Assembly: GCF_041929345.1 (NCBI RefSeq)
Contig: NZ_JBHFNQ010000218.1
Span: 58,972 to 122,971, forward strand
Reading direction: 5' to 3'
Length of the DNA: 64,000 nt
Source: Floridanema aerugineum
Lineage (GTDB): Bacteria; Cyanobacteriota; Cyanobacteriia; Cyanobacteriales; Aerosakkonemataceae
In this document: positions 1 to 9,450 of the stretch, piece by piece
Layout of the letters: every line of letters begins with the position of its first letter
How positions within the stretch are numbered: the stretch's first letter is position 1
The notes under the pieces: model-generated
What the model was told of the DNA's origin: nothing
What the model saw: only the letters and a program-made list of their open reading frames with translations
The model's database searches: none
Translations under genes and position numbers: made by a program

Positions 1-1
1 T

Positions 2-997
2 TTATCAGCATCTTCTCTGGAAAAACTACAGATTTGGGCTTTGGCAGATCAGTCACGGGCAAAAGCTTTTGGAATTACTTCCGAAAATGTGGCCCAGTTG
101 CTTGATAATCGCTCGCACTTCTTCCCCCAACTCCATCCCCAAGTCATCGCATATTGCCAAAACAAAGGTTTCACCAGTCGCCCTTTAATTCTAGAAACTC
201 TCTGGGAATTATGGCTACCTTTGGCAATTCAATTAGCAACTTGGCGGCGTGATTTACCACGTCCTTTAATTCAAGGAATCTTGGGCGGACAAGGCACGGG
301 AAAAACCACTTTAGCAGCTATTCTTACTTTAATTTTAAAACATTTGCGGCTCGAAACTATAAGTATTTCGATCGATGACCTCTACAAAACCTACGCCGAA
401 AGACAAGAACTGCAACAACAAGACCCTAGATTAATTTGGCGAGGGCCTCCGGGAACTCATGATGTAGAATTAGGAATTAAAGTTTTAACTCAATTACGCC
501 AACAAAAAACACCTGTAGAAATTCCCCGCTTCGATAAATCTTTGTGGCAAGGTGCAGGCGATCGCACTACGCCAGAAATAGTCGAAAAAGCTGATATTGT
601 ATTATTTGAAGGTTGGTTTGTGGGGGTGCGTCCGATCGATCCTACCACCTTCGACTCTGCACCAGAACCAATTGTTACTTTAAGCGATCGCACTTTCGCC
701 CGTGACATCAATTTTAAACTCCAAGAATACGTTCCTTTGTGGCAACTTTTAGACCGTTTAATTGTCCTTTATCCCGTCGATTATCGGCTTTCTTTGCAAT
801 GGCGTAAACAAGCAGAACAAGAAATGATTGCATCTGGAAAAACCGGAATGACAAATGAAGTTATTGAGCAATTTGTCGCCTACTTTTGGCGCAGTATTCA
901 CCCAGAATTATTCATTAAACCATTAGTTGAAAACCCAGATTTAGTAGATTTAGTTATTGAAATCAATCCCGATCATTCTCCGGGTGTCCTGTATTAA
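2..997 (+). CDS. glyK: D-glycerate 3-kinase, 5' end cut by window edge
   Basis: Likely the plant/cyanobacterial type D-glycerate 3-kinase, which phosphorylates glycerate to 3-phosphoglycerate as the last step of the photorespiratory C2 cycle in the cytoplasm. A P-loop (GGQGTGKTT) is encoded near 284-310, followed by a kinase-type ISIDDLY segment and a conserved LFEGWFVG stretch. The frame is open with no stop from base 2, so the TTG at 41 is probably internal and the true start lies before the window. The C-terminus is complete and stops at 997. No neighbouring pathway genes are visible. Assignment rests on motif pattern and family resemblance; another P-loop sugar or uridine kinase-like function is less likely. 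Confidence 0.85.
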   Translation, partial: LSASSLEKLQIWALADQSRAKAFGITSENVAQLLDNRSHFFPQLHPQVIAYCQNKGFTSRPLILETLWELWLPLAIQLATWRRDLPRPLIQGILGGQGTGKTTLAAILTLILKHLRLETISISIDDLYKTYAERQELQQQDPRLIWRGPPGTHDVELGIKVLTQLRQQKTPVEIPRFDKSLWQGAGDRTTPEIVEKADIVLFEGWFVGVRPIDPTTFDSAPEPIVTLSDRTFARDINFKLQEYVPLWQLLDRLIVLYPVDYRLSLQWRKQAEQEMIASGKTGMTNEVIEQFVAYFWRSIHPELFIKPLVENPDLVDLVIEINPDHSPGVLY

Positions 998-1181
998 TAA
1001 AATCATTCGTTGTCTAAAAAAAGCGATCGTTATTGCATATCGATCGCCTAAACCTAATATAATATCTATATCCTACGGTAGATAAGTTAATTGCATTTGT
1101 ACTGTATATATTTTATGCTGCAAGTCAGATAGAGTTGCAATACAGACGCTCTATATTATTTAAAGGCTTCTACTACCATTT

Positions 1182-3644
1182 ATGCTGTTGCCCAATTATG
1201 TAAAACTTCGGGTTGAGTCAGTAAAAATTCCACTACGTTGGTTACTGGTGATACCGTTTGTGTTGCAGACAGTGGGAGCAACGGCACTAGTGGGTTATCT
1301 TTCCTACCGTAGCGGACAAGAGGCAGTAGAGAATCTAGCGAATCAGTTGTTGCGGCAGACATCAGAACGAGTTAGCGATCGCCTTAACAGCTACTTACAA
1401 CGATCTCAAAAAGTTGTAGCTGCCAATCTTTTAGCAACACAACAGAAAATCGTAAACCTGAATAATTTTGCACAACTGCGGCAACAACTATGGCAGCAGA
1501 TAGTTTTAGACTCATCGCTACCGGGTAGTTTGTTTTGGAGCGATCGGGGTAATGGTCTGGGATATGAAAGAATAGGTTCCCAAGAGAGACAACACTTTGC
1601 CCAAAAAGTAACGGGTAAACTATTCCCGATCGGAACCATTTATTTAACCGAAATGAATCCCAATCAGCGTCGATTTTATGAGGTTGATTCTCAAGGCAAA
1701 CCCCAAAATTTGGTTCTGACAATTAAGCATAATTTTCGCACTCTTGGCTGGTATCGTCAGGCGAAAACCGTTGGTAAACAACATTGGACACCTATCTATG
1801 TCGGTCAAGTTGTCCCGACTTTACAAGTCATGGCAGTCGCTCCTATATACGATCGAGCCGGAAATTTTCAGGGAATGTTTACCTCAATCTATTTCCTCTC
1901 CGAAATTAGTACATTTCTCAATCAATTAAACTTCTCTCCCACAGGACAAGTTTTTATTATTGAACGATCGGGCAATCTGATTGCTACCTCAAATTTATCA
2001 GACGCAATTGGAACGAGATTAGTTAACGGAAAACCCGATACGCCTAACGGCACGCTACGCGAACGCTTACCAGCCGTAAATAGCCAAGATGAAATAACAC
2101 AAAAAATTGCTCAACAGCTACAGAAAAGATTCGGCAGCTTTCACCAGATAAAAAATGCTCAACAACTAAATTTCACTATTAATAATCAACGGGTTTTTGT
2201 ACAGGTTAAATCTTTTAAAGATCGATACGGCTTGGATTGGTTAGTAATCACAGTGGTTCCAGAGTCAGATTTTATGGCTCAAATTCAGAGCAATAAACGC
2301 CTCACTGTCTTACTTTGCTTGCTGACTTTAGGCTTGGCAATTACATCAGGATTGACAATTGCTAATAGATTCACTACCCGTATTACTCGGCTAAATCAAG
2401 CCAGCCAGCAACTCGCAGCTGGAGATTTAACCCAGAGATTACCAGATGATAGCTCAATTGTCGAAGTACAAGGATTGGCGCAATCTTTCAACCTAATGGC
2501 AGATCAGTTAGAAGCATCTTTTGAGCGGATCAAAATTGCCCTAGAAGAATCTCAGGAAAAATTTACTACTATTTTTCGTACTAGCCCCGATCCGATCGCA
2601 ATTTTAACCAAAACAGAAGGACGCTTTGTAGAAGTCAACGCCAGGATGAGTGAGTTCTACGGTTATTCCCGTGAAGAACTTATCGGTTACACAGCGACAG
2701 AATTGGGTTTGTGGGTAAATTTAGACCAACGTCAGCAGTTTCAACAATTCGTAGAACAGGGTGCAGTTTACAATTTTGAGACTACAACTCGGATTAAATC
2801 TGGTGAAATTAGGATATTGCTGCTCTCAGGTGAACGCTGCAACCTGGAAGGACAGGAGGTAACGATTATTGTAATTAAGGATATTACCGATCGCTACCAA
2901 CTGGAAGCCATGAAAAACGAATTCGTTTCAATGGTTAGTCATGAATTACGAACACCTTTAACTTCAATTCGCGGTTCTCTGAGTATTTTAGAATCAGGTG
3001 TCTTGAAAAATAAACCGGACAAAGCTCAACAAATGTTAGAGATTGCCGTCAAAAGCACCGATCGCCTAGTCCGTTTAGTCAATGATATCCTCAATTTACA
3101 GCGATTAGACTCCGGTATAGTGCCGCTAGTTAAGGAAATCTGCCAAGTTAATGATTTGATCGAGCAAGCAATAGAATCAGTAAAGGCGATCGCCAACCAA
3201 GCAAATCTCACCTTAGAATGGGTTCCCCTAAATGCTTCCGTTTGGGCATCTAGCGACGAAATTATTCAAACTTTAATTAACCTTTTGGGCAATGCGATTA
3301 AGTTTTCTCCAGCAAACAGCACTATTTGGGTGAAAGCTGAAGTTACCAACAATTTAGATTTACGAATCATAGAAAAATTCCCAGAGTTAACCGAAATTAA
3401 CCCCGAAAAATATATTCTGTTCTCAATTACAGACCAAGGAAGAGGCATTCCTCCAGACAAATTAGAATCAATCTTTGGACGTTTTCAACAAGTAAATTCT
3501 GCCGATTCTCGTGAGAAAGGAGGAACAGGTTTAGGGTTAGCTATCTGTCAAAATATTGTCCAACGACATCAAGGATTAATTTGGGCCGAAAGTGTCATGG
3601 CACAAGGAAGTACTTTTTATTTCACTCTGCCAATGGGAGATTAG
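1182..3644 (+). CDS. membrane sensor histidine kinase (dCache-HAMP-PAS-HisKA-HATPase)
   Basis: 820-residue orphan sensor kinase. An N-terminal membrane segment (about residues 19-43) is followed by a long extracytoplasmic sensor region of double-Cache type, a second membrane helix (about 375-395), HAMP (about 396-450), one PAS domain (about 455-575), HisKA with phospho-acceptor His587 in SHELRTP, and an HATPase with N-box (LINLLGNAIKFSP), DQGRGIP and GGTGLGLAI motifs. It should autophosphorylate in response to an extracellular ligand, but no response regulator is encoded nearby. The next gene is a clear tandem paralogue sharing the N-terminus, HAMP and kinase core. The ATG at 1182 aligns with the paralogue's start. 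The ligand cannot be told from sequence. Confidence 0.9.
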   Translation: MLLPNYVKLRVESVKIPLRWLLVIPFVLQTVGATALVGYLSYRSGQEAVENLANQLLRQTSERVSDRLNSYLQRSQKVVAANLLATQQKIVNLNNFAQLRQQLWQQIVLDSSLPGSLFWSDRGNGLGYERIGSQERQHFAQKVTGKLFPIGTIYLTEMNPNQRRFYEVDSQGKPQNLVLTIKHNFRTLGWYRQAKTVGKQHWTPIYVGQVVPTLQVMAVAPIYDRAGNFQGMFTSIYFLSEISTFLNQLNFSPTGQVFIIERSGNLIATSNLSDAIGTRLVNGKPDTPNGTLRERLPAVNSQDEITQKIAQQLQKRFGSFHQIKNAQQLNFTINNQRVFVQVKSFKDRYGLDWLVITVVPESDFMAQIQSNKRLTVLLCLLTLGLAITSGLTIANRFTTRITRLNQASQQLAAGDLTQRLPDDSSIVEVQGLAQSFNLMADQLEASFERIKIALEESQEKFTTIFRTSPDPIAILTKTEGRFVEVNARMSEFYGYSREELIGYTATELGLWVNLDQRQQFQQFVEQGAVYNFETTTRIKSGEIRILLLSGERCNLEGQEVTIIVIKDITDRYQLEAMKNEFVSMVSHELRTPLTSIRGSLSILESGVLKNKPDKAQQMLEIAVKSTDRLVRLVNDILNLQRLDSGIVPLVKEICQVNDLIEQAIESVKAIANQANLTLEWVPLNASVWASSDEIIQTLINLLGNAIKFSPANSTIWVKAEVTNNLDLRIIEKFPELTEINPEKYILFSITDQGRGIPPDKLESIFGRFQQVNSADSREKGGTGLGLAICQNIVQRHQGLIWAESVMAQGSTFYFTLPMGD

Positions 3645-3790
3645 CGATCGCACCAACCAACAAATCAATCCCTAACCCGGGATAGATAACTTAATGACAC
3701 TGATAGGCTGGGTGTTTTATCCTAACAAATAGAGAAAATTTGCAGAACTAATTATTACCTGCACTTGCTCAGAGGCTATAACTACCGTTT

Positions 3791-6700
3791 ATGCCGTCGC
3801 CCCGTTCTCTTTTTTGCCAACACTTTCGGATTGATTCAGCAAAAATTCCGCTGTGGTGGTTGCTGGTAGTTCCGTTTGTGTTGCAAACTGTGGGAGCAGT
3901 GGCGCTAGTGGGGTATCTGTCTTACCGCAGCGGGCAACAAGCCGTAGAGAAACTGGCTCATCAATTGATGAAAAATGTTGGACAGCAAGTTACCCAGGAA
4001 CTCGATCGCTATTTGCAAAATGCCCACAAGTTCAATCAATGCCAAATAGCAGCGATCGAATCAGGCGCAATCAACCTACAAAACCTCGATCGACTACATC
4101 GATATTTAATCCTACAACATCGGCAGAATGAAGAACTGACAACACTTTTGTTTGGAACTCCCCAAGGCGATTTGCGAGTCAGTCATCGCGTCAGCAAGAG
4201 AGATTATGGCGTAACGACACGCTTAAAACCGGGAGAGTTGCCCTTTGAAGCTGCTATATCCAAACCATCCAACCCTGCCATTAACCATACTTACAGTGTT
4301 AATCAGGCAGGGGATTTGGGGCGCTATTTGGAAACCGTTAAAAATATTGATGTGCGCGATCGCCCTTGGTATCGTCAAGCGGTGAAAACGGGAAAAGCAG
4401 GTTGGACTAACCCTTTTCAAATTAGTAGTACTAATATTTTGGCTCTCAATGCTTACACTCCTTTTTATAATAAATCACGTCAATTGTTAGGAGTCTTTGC
4501 TGTTAATATTAGCCTCAATCAACTGAGTGATTTTCTCCGTCGTTTAGAGGTGGGAAAATCGGGGAAAGTGTTTATTATCGAGCGCAACGGTTTGTTGATT
4601 GCTGACTCAACCGCAGAACCTTCTTACTCAGTATCGGGGAAACCTGACTTAAGTGGAATAGCTGAACCGGGAACTTTGAAATTTAAGCGTCGCTTACCTT
4701 GGGAAACTCCTCATCCTGCAATTCAAGATTCCTATCAGTATTTGCAAACAAAATTTAGTAATTTGACAACAATAAAATCGCCGCCAGCCTTAAATTTTCA
4801 AATTCGTGGTAATCGTTATTTTTTAACCGTTTACCCCTATCAAGATAAATATGGGTTGGATTGGTTAGTAGTAACAGTAATTCCAGAATCGGATTTTATG
4901 GCAGAGATTCAGAATAATAGGCGCACCACTTTATTACTCTGCTTGCTGACTTTATTGATGGCGATCGCATCAGGATTAATTCTCGCCAATCGATTTACTA
5001 CTCGCATTACTCGCCTAAATCAAATTAGTCAGCAACTCGCATCTGGAGATTTAACCCAGAGGTTGCCAGCCAATAGTTTAATTATTGAAGTCAGAGAATT
5101 GGCGCAATCTTTTAATCTGATGGCAGATCGGTTAGAAGAATCTTTCGATCGCCTTCAGAACTGTCTAGAAGAGTCAGAAAAAAAGTTTACCACTGTTTTT
5201 CGTACTAGCCCTCAGCCAGCCTGGATTGCTACCCTAGCAGAAGGACGCTGCATTGAAATGAACGACAGTTTCAGCAAGGTTTTGGGCTATTCCCGAACTG
5301 AGGCGATCGGGAAAACCTGTGTTGAGATGCAATTATGGACTGATTTGGCAGATTTACAACACTTTCGCGCATCCCTGCTTCAGTATGGCAGAATAGATAA
5401 TTTTGAAGTCAGGTTTCGCACCAAATCAGGTGAAATTAAAACAGTATTGCTGTTTGCCAAAGTCACTCGCTTGGATGAGCAAGATTGTGTAATCGGGGTG
5501 TTGAGCGACATTAGCCATCGCAAACAAGCCGAAATCGCCCTACAAGCTAGTGAAACCCGTTTTAGGACAGTCGTAGAATATGCGCCAGATGTATTTGTGA
5601 TTTACGATCGCGATCTACGCTTGCAATATGTCAACGAGCGTGCCCTGAAGCGAACCGGATGGACTTACGAAACCTTTATCGGTAAACGAGATGAAGATTT
5701 GTTTCCCAAAGAAGTCACCTCTACCTATTTGCCAATCCTACTGCGAACCGTCGAAACTCGCACTTTTGGGTCGGGAGAAGCCACAATTCAACTACCAGGA
5801 CAAGAACCTTACACAATTCTGGTAAAGTATGTCCCGATTTTGGATCGACAGGGTGAAATTCAACAAATTTTTGGCATTACGACTGATATCACAGAACGCA
5901 AACAAGCGGAAATCGCCCTACAAACCAGTGAAACTCGCCTCCGGTTAGCATTGAAAGCTTCTGGCGCGATCGCTTGGGAACGCGATCTAGAAACTGATGA
6001 AATCTTGTTTACCAACACTGTTACACCGTACATCCCGGAAAACATCCCCTATCAGCAAGCAATGGCATTAGTCCATCCAGACGATCGAGTTGCACTCGAT
6101 CAAGCTAATCAAGAAGCTATTGCTCAAAGAGGCACATTTCAGATTGAACATCGCGTCGCAACTTCCCTACAAAACCCGGAATGGCGATGGTTTCAAGTTA
6201 GTGCTAGAGTTCTCACTGACAGCACAGGTAAACCTACTCGCATCATTGGAATGTCTGTGGATATTACCGATCGCCACCAGCTTGATACCATGAAAGACGA
6301 ATTTGTTTCCATAGTTAGTCATGAACTGCGGACACCTTTAACTTCTATTTATGGTTCCCTGAACCTTTTAAAATCGGGTGTGTTGAAAAATAAACCGGAC
6401 AAAGCGCAACAGATGTTAGAAATTGCCGTAAACAACACCGATCGCCTAGTACGTTTAGTCAACGATATTCTCAATTTACAGCGATTAGACTCTGGTCAAG
6501 TCCCTCTGATTAAGGAAATTTGCCAAGTTAGTGAATTGATCGAGCAAGCGGTAGAATCAGTAAAAGCGATCGCCGACCAAGCCAATATCACTCTAGAATG
6601 GGTTCCCCTATCGGTTACAGTTTCCGCATCTGGCGACGAAATTGTTCAAACCTTAATTAACCTCCTGAGTAATGCGATTAAATTTTCCCCAGCAAACAGC

Positions 6701-7024
6701 ACCATTTCGATGAAAGCCGATGTAACCAACAATTTAGATTTGCGAATTTTAGCAAAATTCCCAGACCTAAAAGAAACCATTCTCTCAAACTGTATTTTGT
6801 TCTCAATTACAGATCGAGGAAGAGGCATTCCAGCAGACAAACTCGAATTGATTTTTGGGCGCTTCCAACAAGTAGATGTCTCAGATTCTCGTGAGAAAGG
6901 AGGAACAGGTTTAGGGTTAGCTATTTGTAAAAATATTGTCCAACGTCATCAAGGATTAATTTGGGTAGAAAGTGCGATCGGACAAGGAAGCACTTTTTAT
7001 TTCACACTGCCAATGGAAGATTAA
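3791..7024 (+). CDS. membrane sensor histidine kinase with three PAS domains
   Basis: 1077-residue paralogue of the upstream kinase. Order: membrane helix (about residues 20-42), double-Cache type sensor region containing a DRPWYRQAVKTG segment typical of this fold, second membrane helix (about 375-398), HAMP, three successive PAS domains (about 460-578, 580-707 and 708-832), HisKA with His844 in SHELRTP, and HATPase with LINLLSNAIKFSP, DRGRGIP and GGTGLGLAI. The first two PAS domains are each followed by a KQAEIALQ linker, a sign of internal domain duplication. It lies 146 bases after its paralogue, and the leader just before the ATG also resembles that of the first gene. No partner response regulator is present. 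Confidence 0.9.
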   Translation: MPSPRSLFCQHFRIDSAKIPLWWLLVVPFVLQTVGAVALVGYLSYRSGQQAVEKLAHQLMKNVGQQVTQELDRYLQNAHKFNQCQIAAIESGAINLQNLDRLHRYLILQHRQNEELTTLLFGTPQGDLRVSHRVSKRDYGVTTRLKPGELPFEAAISKPSNPAINHTYSVNQAGDLGRYLETVKNIDVRDRPWYRQAVKTGKAGWTNPFQISSTNILALNAYTPFYNKSRQLLGVFAVNISLNQLSDFLRRLEVGKSGKVFIIERNGLLIADSTAEPSYSVSGKPDLSGIAEPGTLKFKRRLPWETPHPAIQDSYQYLQTKFSNLTTIKSPPALNFQIRGNRYFLTVYPYQDKYGLDWLVVTVIPESDFMAEIQNNRRTTLLLCLLTLLMAIASGLILANRFTTRITRLNQISQQLASGDLTQRLPANSLIIEVRELAQSFNLMADRLEESFDRLQNCLEESEKKFTTVFRTSPQPAWIATLAEGRCIEMNDSFSKVLGYSRTEAIGKTCVEMQLWTDLADLQHFRASLLQYGRIDNFEVRFRTKSGEIKTVLLFAKVTRLDEQDCVIGVLSDISHRKQAEIALQASETRFRTVVEYAPDVFVIYDRDLRLQYVNERALKRTGWTYETFIGKRDEDLFPKEVTSTYLPILLRTVETRTFGSGEATIQLPGQEPYTILVKYVPILDRQGEIQQIFGITTDITERKQAEIALQTSETRLRLALKASGAIAWERDLETDEILFTNTVTPYIPENIPYQQAMALVHPDDRVALDQANQEAIAQRGTFQIEHRVATSLQNPEWRWFQVSARVLTDSTGKPTRIIGMSVDITDRHQLDTMKDEFVSIVSHELRTPLTSIYGSLNLLKSGVLKNKPDKAQQMLEIAVNNTDRLVRLVNDILNLQRLDSGQVPLIKEICQVSELIEQAVESVKAIADQANITLEWVPLSVTVSASGDEIVQTLINLLSNAIKFSPANSTISMKADVTNNLDLRILAKFPDLKETILSNCILFSITDRGRGIPADKLELIFGRFQQVDVSDSREKGGTGLGLAICKNIVQRHQGLIWVESAIGQGSTFYFTLPMED

Positions 7025-7064
7025 TCAAATTGATTTAAGCTGTGGAGCATTTAAAAGTTATATT

Positions 7065-7129
7065 GTAGGGTGCGTCAGAAGGGGATATTTTCCTTTCTAT
7101 ATAAGGCTTTACCCTCTGACGCACCCTAC
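7065..7129. repeat. inverted repeat, GTAGGGTGCGTCAGA family
   Basis: Perfect 15-nt arms (GTAGGGTGCGTCAGA and its complement) at 7065-7079 and 7115-7129 enclose 35 bases. The same arm recurs at 42096-42161, so this is a dispersed family. It lies just after the second sensor kinase and could fold in RNA, but has no T-run typical of an intrinsic terminator. Confidence 0.8.
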
Positions 7130-7143
7130 TCGTTAATAAGTGA

Positions 7144-7261
7144 TAGGACTTACCCACTGGCGATCCCCCAACCCCCTTACCAAGGGGGCTTGAGAAATTC
7201 CCCCTTTGGTAAGGGGGGCTAGGGGGGATCGGGGTTTCAGGCTGAGAGTGCGTAAGTCCTA
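7144..7261. repeat. MITE-like element with TAGGACTTAC ends
   Basis: A 118-bp segment bounded by TAGGACTTAC at 7144 and its complement GTAAGTCCTA at 7252-7261. An inner, imperfect inverted repeat rich in CCCCC/GGGGG (about 7160-7230) would form a long hairpin. No coding capacity. The GCGTAAGTCCT end motif recurs inside the larger element at 32330-32580. Confidence 0.7.
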
Positions 7262-7286
7262 AGTGATTTAAATGCGTAACAGCTTA

Positions 7287-7340
7287 CCCAATCCCCAATC
7301 CCCAATCCCCAATCCCCAATCCCCAATCCCTAATCCCTAA
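7287..7340. repeat. heptamer tandem repeat (CCCAATC)n
   Basis: About seven copies of a CCCAATC/CCCTAATC-type heptamer, of the STRR kind known from filamentous cyanobacteria. The array overlaps the stop codon of the minus-strand SelO gene, so the last codons of that gene are made of repeat sequence. Confidence 0.8.
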
Positions 7341-8782
7341 ATCCCCAACTGAATTTTCCGCACCAACTCATAAAAAGGTTCCCAATTATCCTCATTAGTA
7401 ATCGGTTCCCAAATCGCTTCAATTTGCGGTCTAAGTAACACAGTTTTCGGATTCCAACGCTTCATTCTCGCTGCAACTTCTGCCATTTCCGACTGGGGCA
7501 AATTCTGCAAAACTCGATGATATAAACTCCGCCAATTCTCCAAACTTTCCCGATTTTCCAAACCTTGTAAAAAGTCCGGTTCACTCAAAATTGAATTAAC
7601 ATCCTCGCGCCAGTTACGGGAAAACAAATCAGTTATTTCCGAGAAAAAAGCATGATAACCAACTTGAGTATCTCCTAAAACCTGAATAGTTGATTTTAAC
7701 AACTCTTCAGCTTCCGGCATTGGCAAATTTTCTAAACCCAACTTTCGTAACATTAACTCTTGATAATGTTGGGCATAAAATTCCGAAAACTTCTCCAATG
7801 CCGCTTCCATATCTGCTTTCGACATTACCGCACGCAAAGGCACTTGCAGCATTTCCAAATTCAACTGGCAAATAGCAGGTTGATAACCGTAACAGTAGCG
7901 ACCATAATAGTCAAAATAAGCGGCTGTAAAAGTGGGATTATAAGTAGGAATAAAAGCATAAGGCCCATAATCAAAACTTTCCCCAGTAATTGACATATTA
8001 TCAGTATTTAAAACTGCATGACAAAAACCTGCCGCCATCCATTGCGCCACTAATTGGGCTACTTTTTGCACTAATTGGGCATAAAATAACGCATAACGTT
8101 CCGATTCATTTTCTATCTTTAATAAATGAGAATAATAAATCTCAATTACATGATCTAACAGCTTTTTAATTAGATCGCTACGTCCAATATAATGTAACCT
8201 TTCAAAAGTACCAAAGCGGATATGAGAACGGTTAAAACGTACCATTACAGAGGAACGAGTTGGCGAAGGTTCATCGCCGCGCCACAGAGATTCCCCAGTT
8301 TCAATCATGCTAAAACAGCGGGAAGTTCTCACACCCATTTGATGTAAAGCTTCAGCTGCTAAAACTTCTCTCACTCCCCCTTTAAGTGTTAATCTCCCAT
8401 CCCCACCACGCGAGTAAGGTGTTCTACCCGATCCCTTAGTTCCAAAATCGTAAAGTTCCCCATCTATTCCGCGAATTTGTCCGTAAAGAAAACCTCTGCC
8501 ATCTCCTAAAGCTGGGTTATATTCCCCGAATTGATAGCCATGATAACGCAAAGCTAAAAAAGGTCTAACCCCTTGAAATTGACCAAAAGCTTCAATAAAA
8601 TCTTCGTCAAACACTTTTTCTGGATCTAATCCAATTTGGGGTAATAATTTATCATTACGAAACCGTAAAATATGCTGGGGAAATTCCGCTGCCAGAACGC
8701 GATCGTAGTAATCTTCACCCAAGTTTTCTAATGCTGGTTCGTATTTCAAATTTAAGAAAGGATTAGCAACATTTAATTGCAT
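7337..8782 (-). CDS. selO: protein adenylyltransferase SelO (YdiU/UPF0061)
   Basis: 481 residues, the usual size for SelO. This pseudokinase-fold enzyme transfers AMP to protein hydroxyl side chains and is linked to redox stress. Visible family landmarks are GTKGSGRTPYSRGGDGRLTL (residues 114-133), LNTDNMSI near residue 257, and DYGPYAF soon after, which form the metal/nucleotide site in characterised members. Bacterial SelO often carries a redox cysteine very near the C-terminus; here the tail is ELVRKIQLGI with no cysteine, and its final codons fall in a heptamer repeat. The start ATG (8782) fits a typical N-terminus. It is transcribed alone. Confidence 0.93.
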   Translation of the reverse strand: MQLNVANPFLNLKYEPALENLGEDYYDRVLAAEFPQHILRFRNDKLLPQIGLDPEKVFDEDFIEAFGQFQGVRPFLALRYHGYQFGEYNPALGDGRGFLYGQIRGIDGELYDFGTKGSGRTPYSRGGDGRLTLKGGVREVLAAEALHQMGVRTSRCFSMIETGESLWRGDEPSPTRSSVMVRFNRSHIRFGTFERLHYIGRSDLIKKLLDHVIEIYYSHLLKIENESERYALFYAQLVQKVAQLVAQWMAAGFCHAVLNTDNMSITGESFDYGPYAFIPTYNPTFTAAYFDYYGRYCYGYQPAICQLNLEMLQVPLRAVMSKADMEAALEKFSEFYAQHYQELMLRKLGLENLPMPEAEELLKSTIQVLGDTQVGYHAFFSEITDLFSRNWREDVNSILSEPDFLQGLENRESLENWRSLYHRVLQNLPQSEMAEVAARMKRWNPKTVLLRPQIEAIWEPITNEDNWEPFYELVRKIQLGI

Positions 8783-8807
8783 TTCATCTACCCCAAAAAA
8801 ACTACCT

Positions 8808-8840
8808 AGATCCCCGACTTGTTGAAGAAGTCGGGGATCT
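8808..8840. repeat. inverted repeat AGATCCCCGACTT family
   Basis: A 33-nt hairpin, AGATCCCCGACTT followed by a short loop and AAGTCGGGGATCT. The same unit occurs at 15642-15674, 56916-56948 and 56955-56987. It sits upstream of selO. It has no T-run. Confidence 0.85.
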
Positions 8841-8916
8841 AAAAACTTTAAAAACTAGCCTCCTAAGATTACCATCATGAGTTTACCAGTTAGCTCAAAT
8901 CTTTGCTTGCTAGTAC

Positions 8917-9396
8917 TTACTGACGGTTTTGGTTTTGGTTTTGGTTTTGGTTTTGTTGAATTTGCGCTTCCAACTTTTTGAGTTGTTCTGGAGTCAGAAC
9001 CGATCGGATTTGTTGGTTAGAAGCCTGTACAATTGTACCAATGCGAGATTTTTGATCTTGAGAAAGGTTCAATTTTTGCAGAACTGGGGCAGCATTTTCA
9101 CCAGAACGCATTGCTTCACTAAGCATAGTACGCTGTTCTTGGGTGAGTACTTGCTCAATTTTTTGTTGTCTGTCAATCAAAATACTGCGAATTTTTTGGA
9201 TTTGATCTTGACTTAAACCCAGTAATTCTTCAACACTCTGAGATTGACTGTTTGGTTGAGCGTTTGGTTGACTGTTTGCTGGGGGTGTAGTGTTTGGTCT
9301 GGGAGGCTGTTGTGCAAGCGCAACTTGAGAACCTATTGTAGCGAGGGCTACAACGCTAGCAAATAGGGAAACGAGCTTGGCGGAAGAAAAAGCCAT
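8917..9396 (-). CDS. periplasmic Spy/CpxP-like (LTXXQ) protein
   Basis: 159 residues. An N-terminal signal peptide (about residues 1-28, ending ...VALA-QQPP) precedes a Pro/Asn/Gln-rich linker and two helical repeats of the Spy/CpxP type: LGLSQDQIQKI...VLTQEQ and LNLSQDQKSRI...VLTPEQ. Family members are periplasmic chaperones or envelope-stress regulators that sense misfolded protein or metals. The C-terminus is a run of NQ dipeptides encoded by a GGTTTT-type hexamer repeat (about 8922-8955), so its length could vary by slippage in steps of two residues without changing frame. It lies 54 bases after the Rel gene on the same strand. The specific function here is inferred only from the repeats. 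Confidence 0.7.
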   Translation of the reverse strand: MAFSSAKLVSLFASVVALATIGSQVALAQQPPRPNTTPPANSQPNAQPNSQSQSVEELLGLSQDQIQKIRSILIDRQQKIEQVLTQEQRTMLSEAMRSGENAAPVLQKLNLSQDQKSRIGTIVQASNQQIRSVLTPEQLKKLEAQIQQNQNQNQNQNRQ

Positions 9397-9450
9397 TCAA
9401 AAAATCCTAAAAAAAGAACAACAAAGTGGTTTGATGAAAGAGTGTACTAT

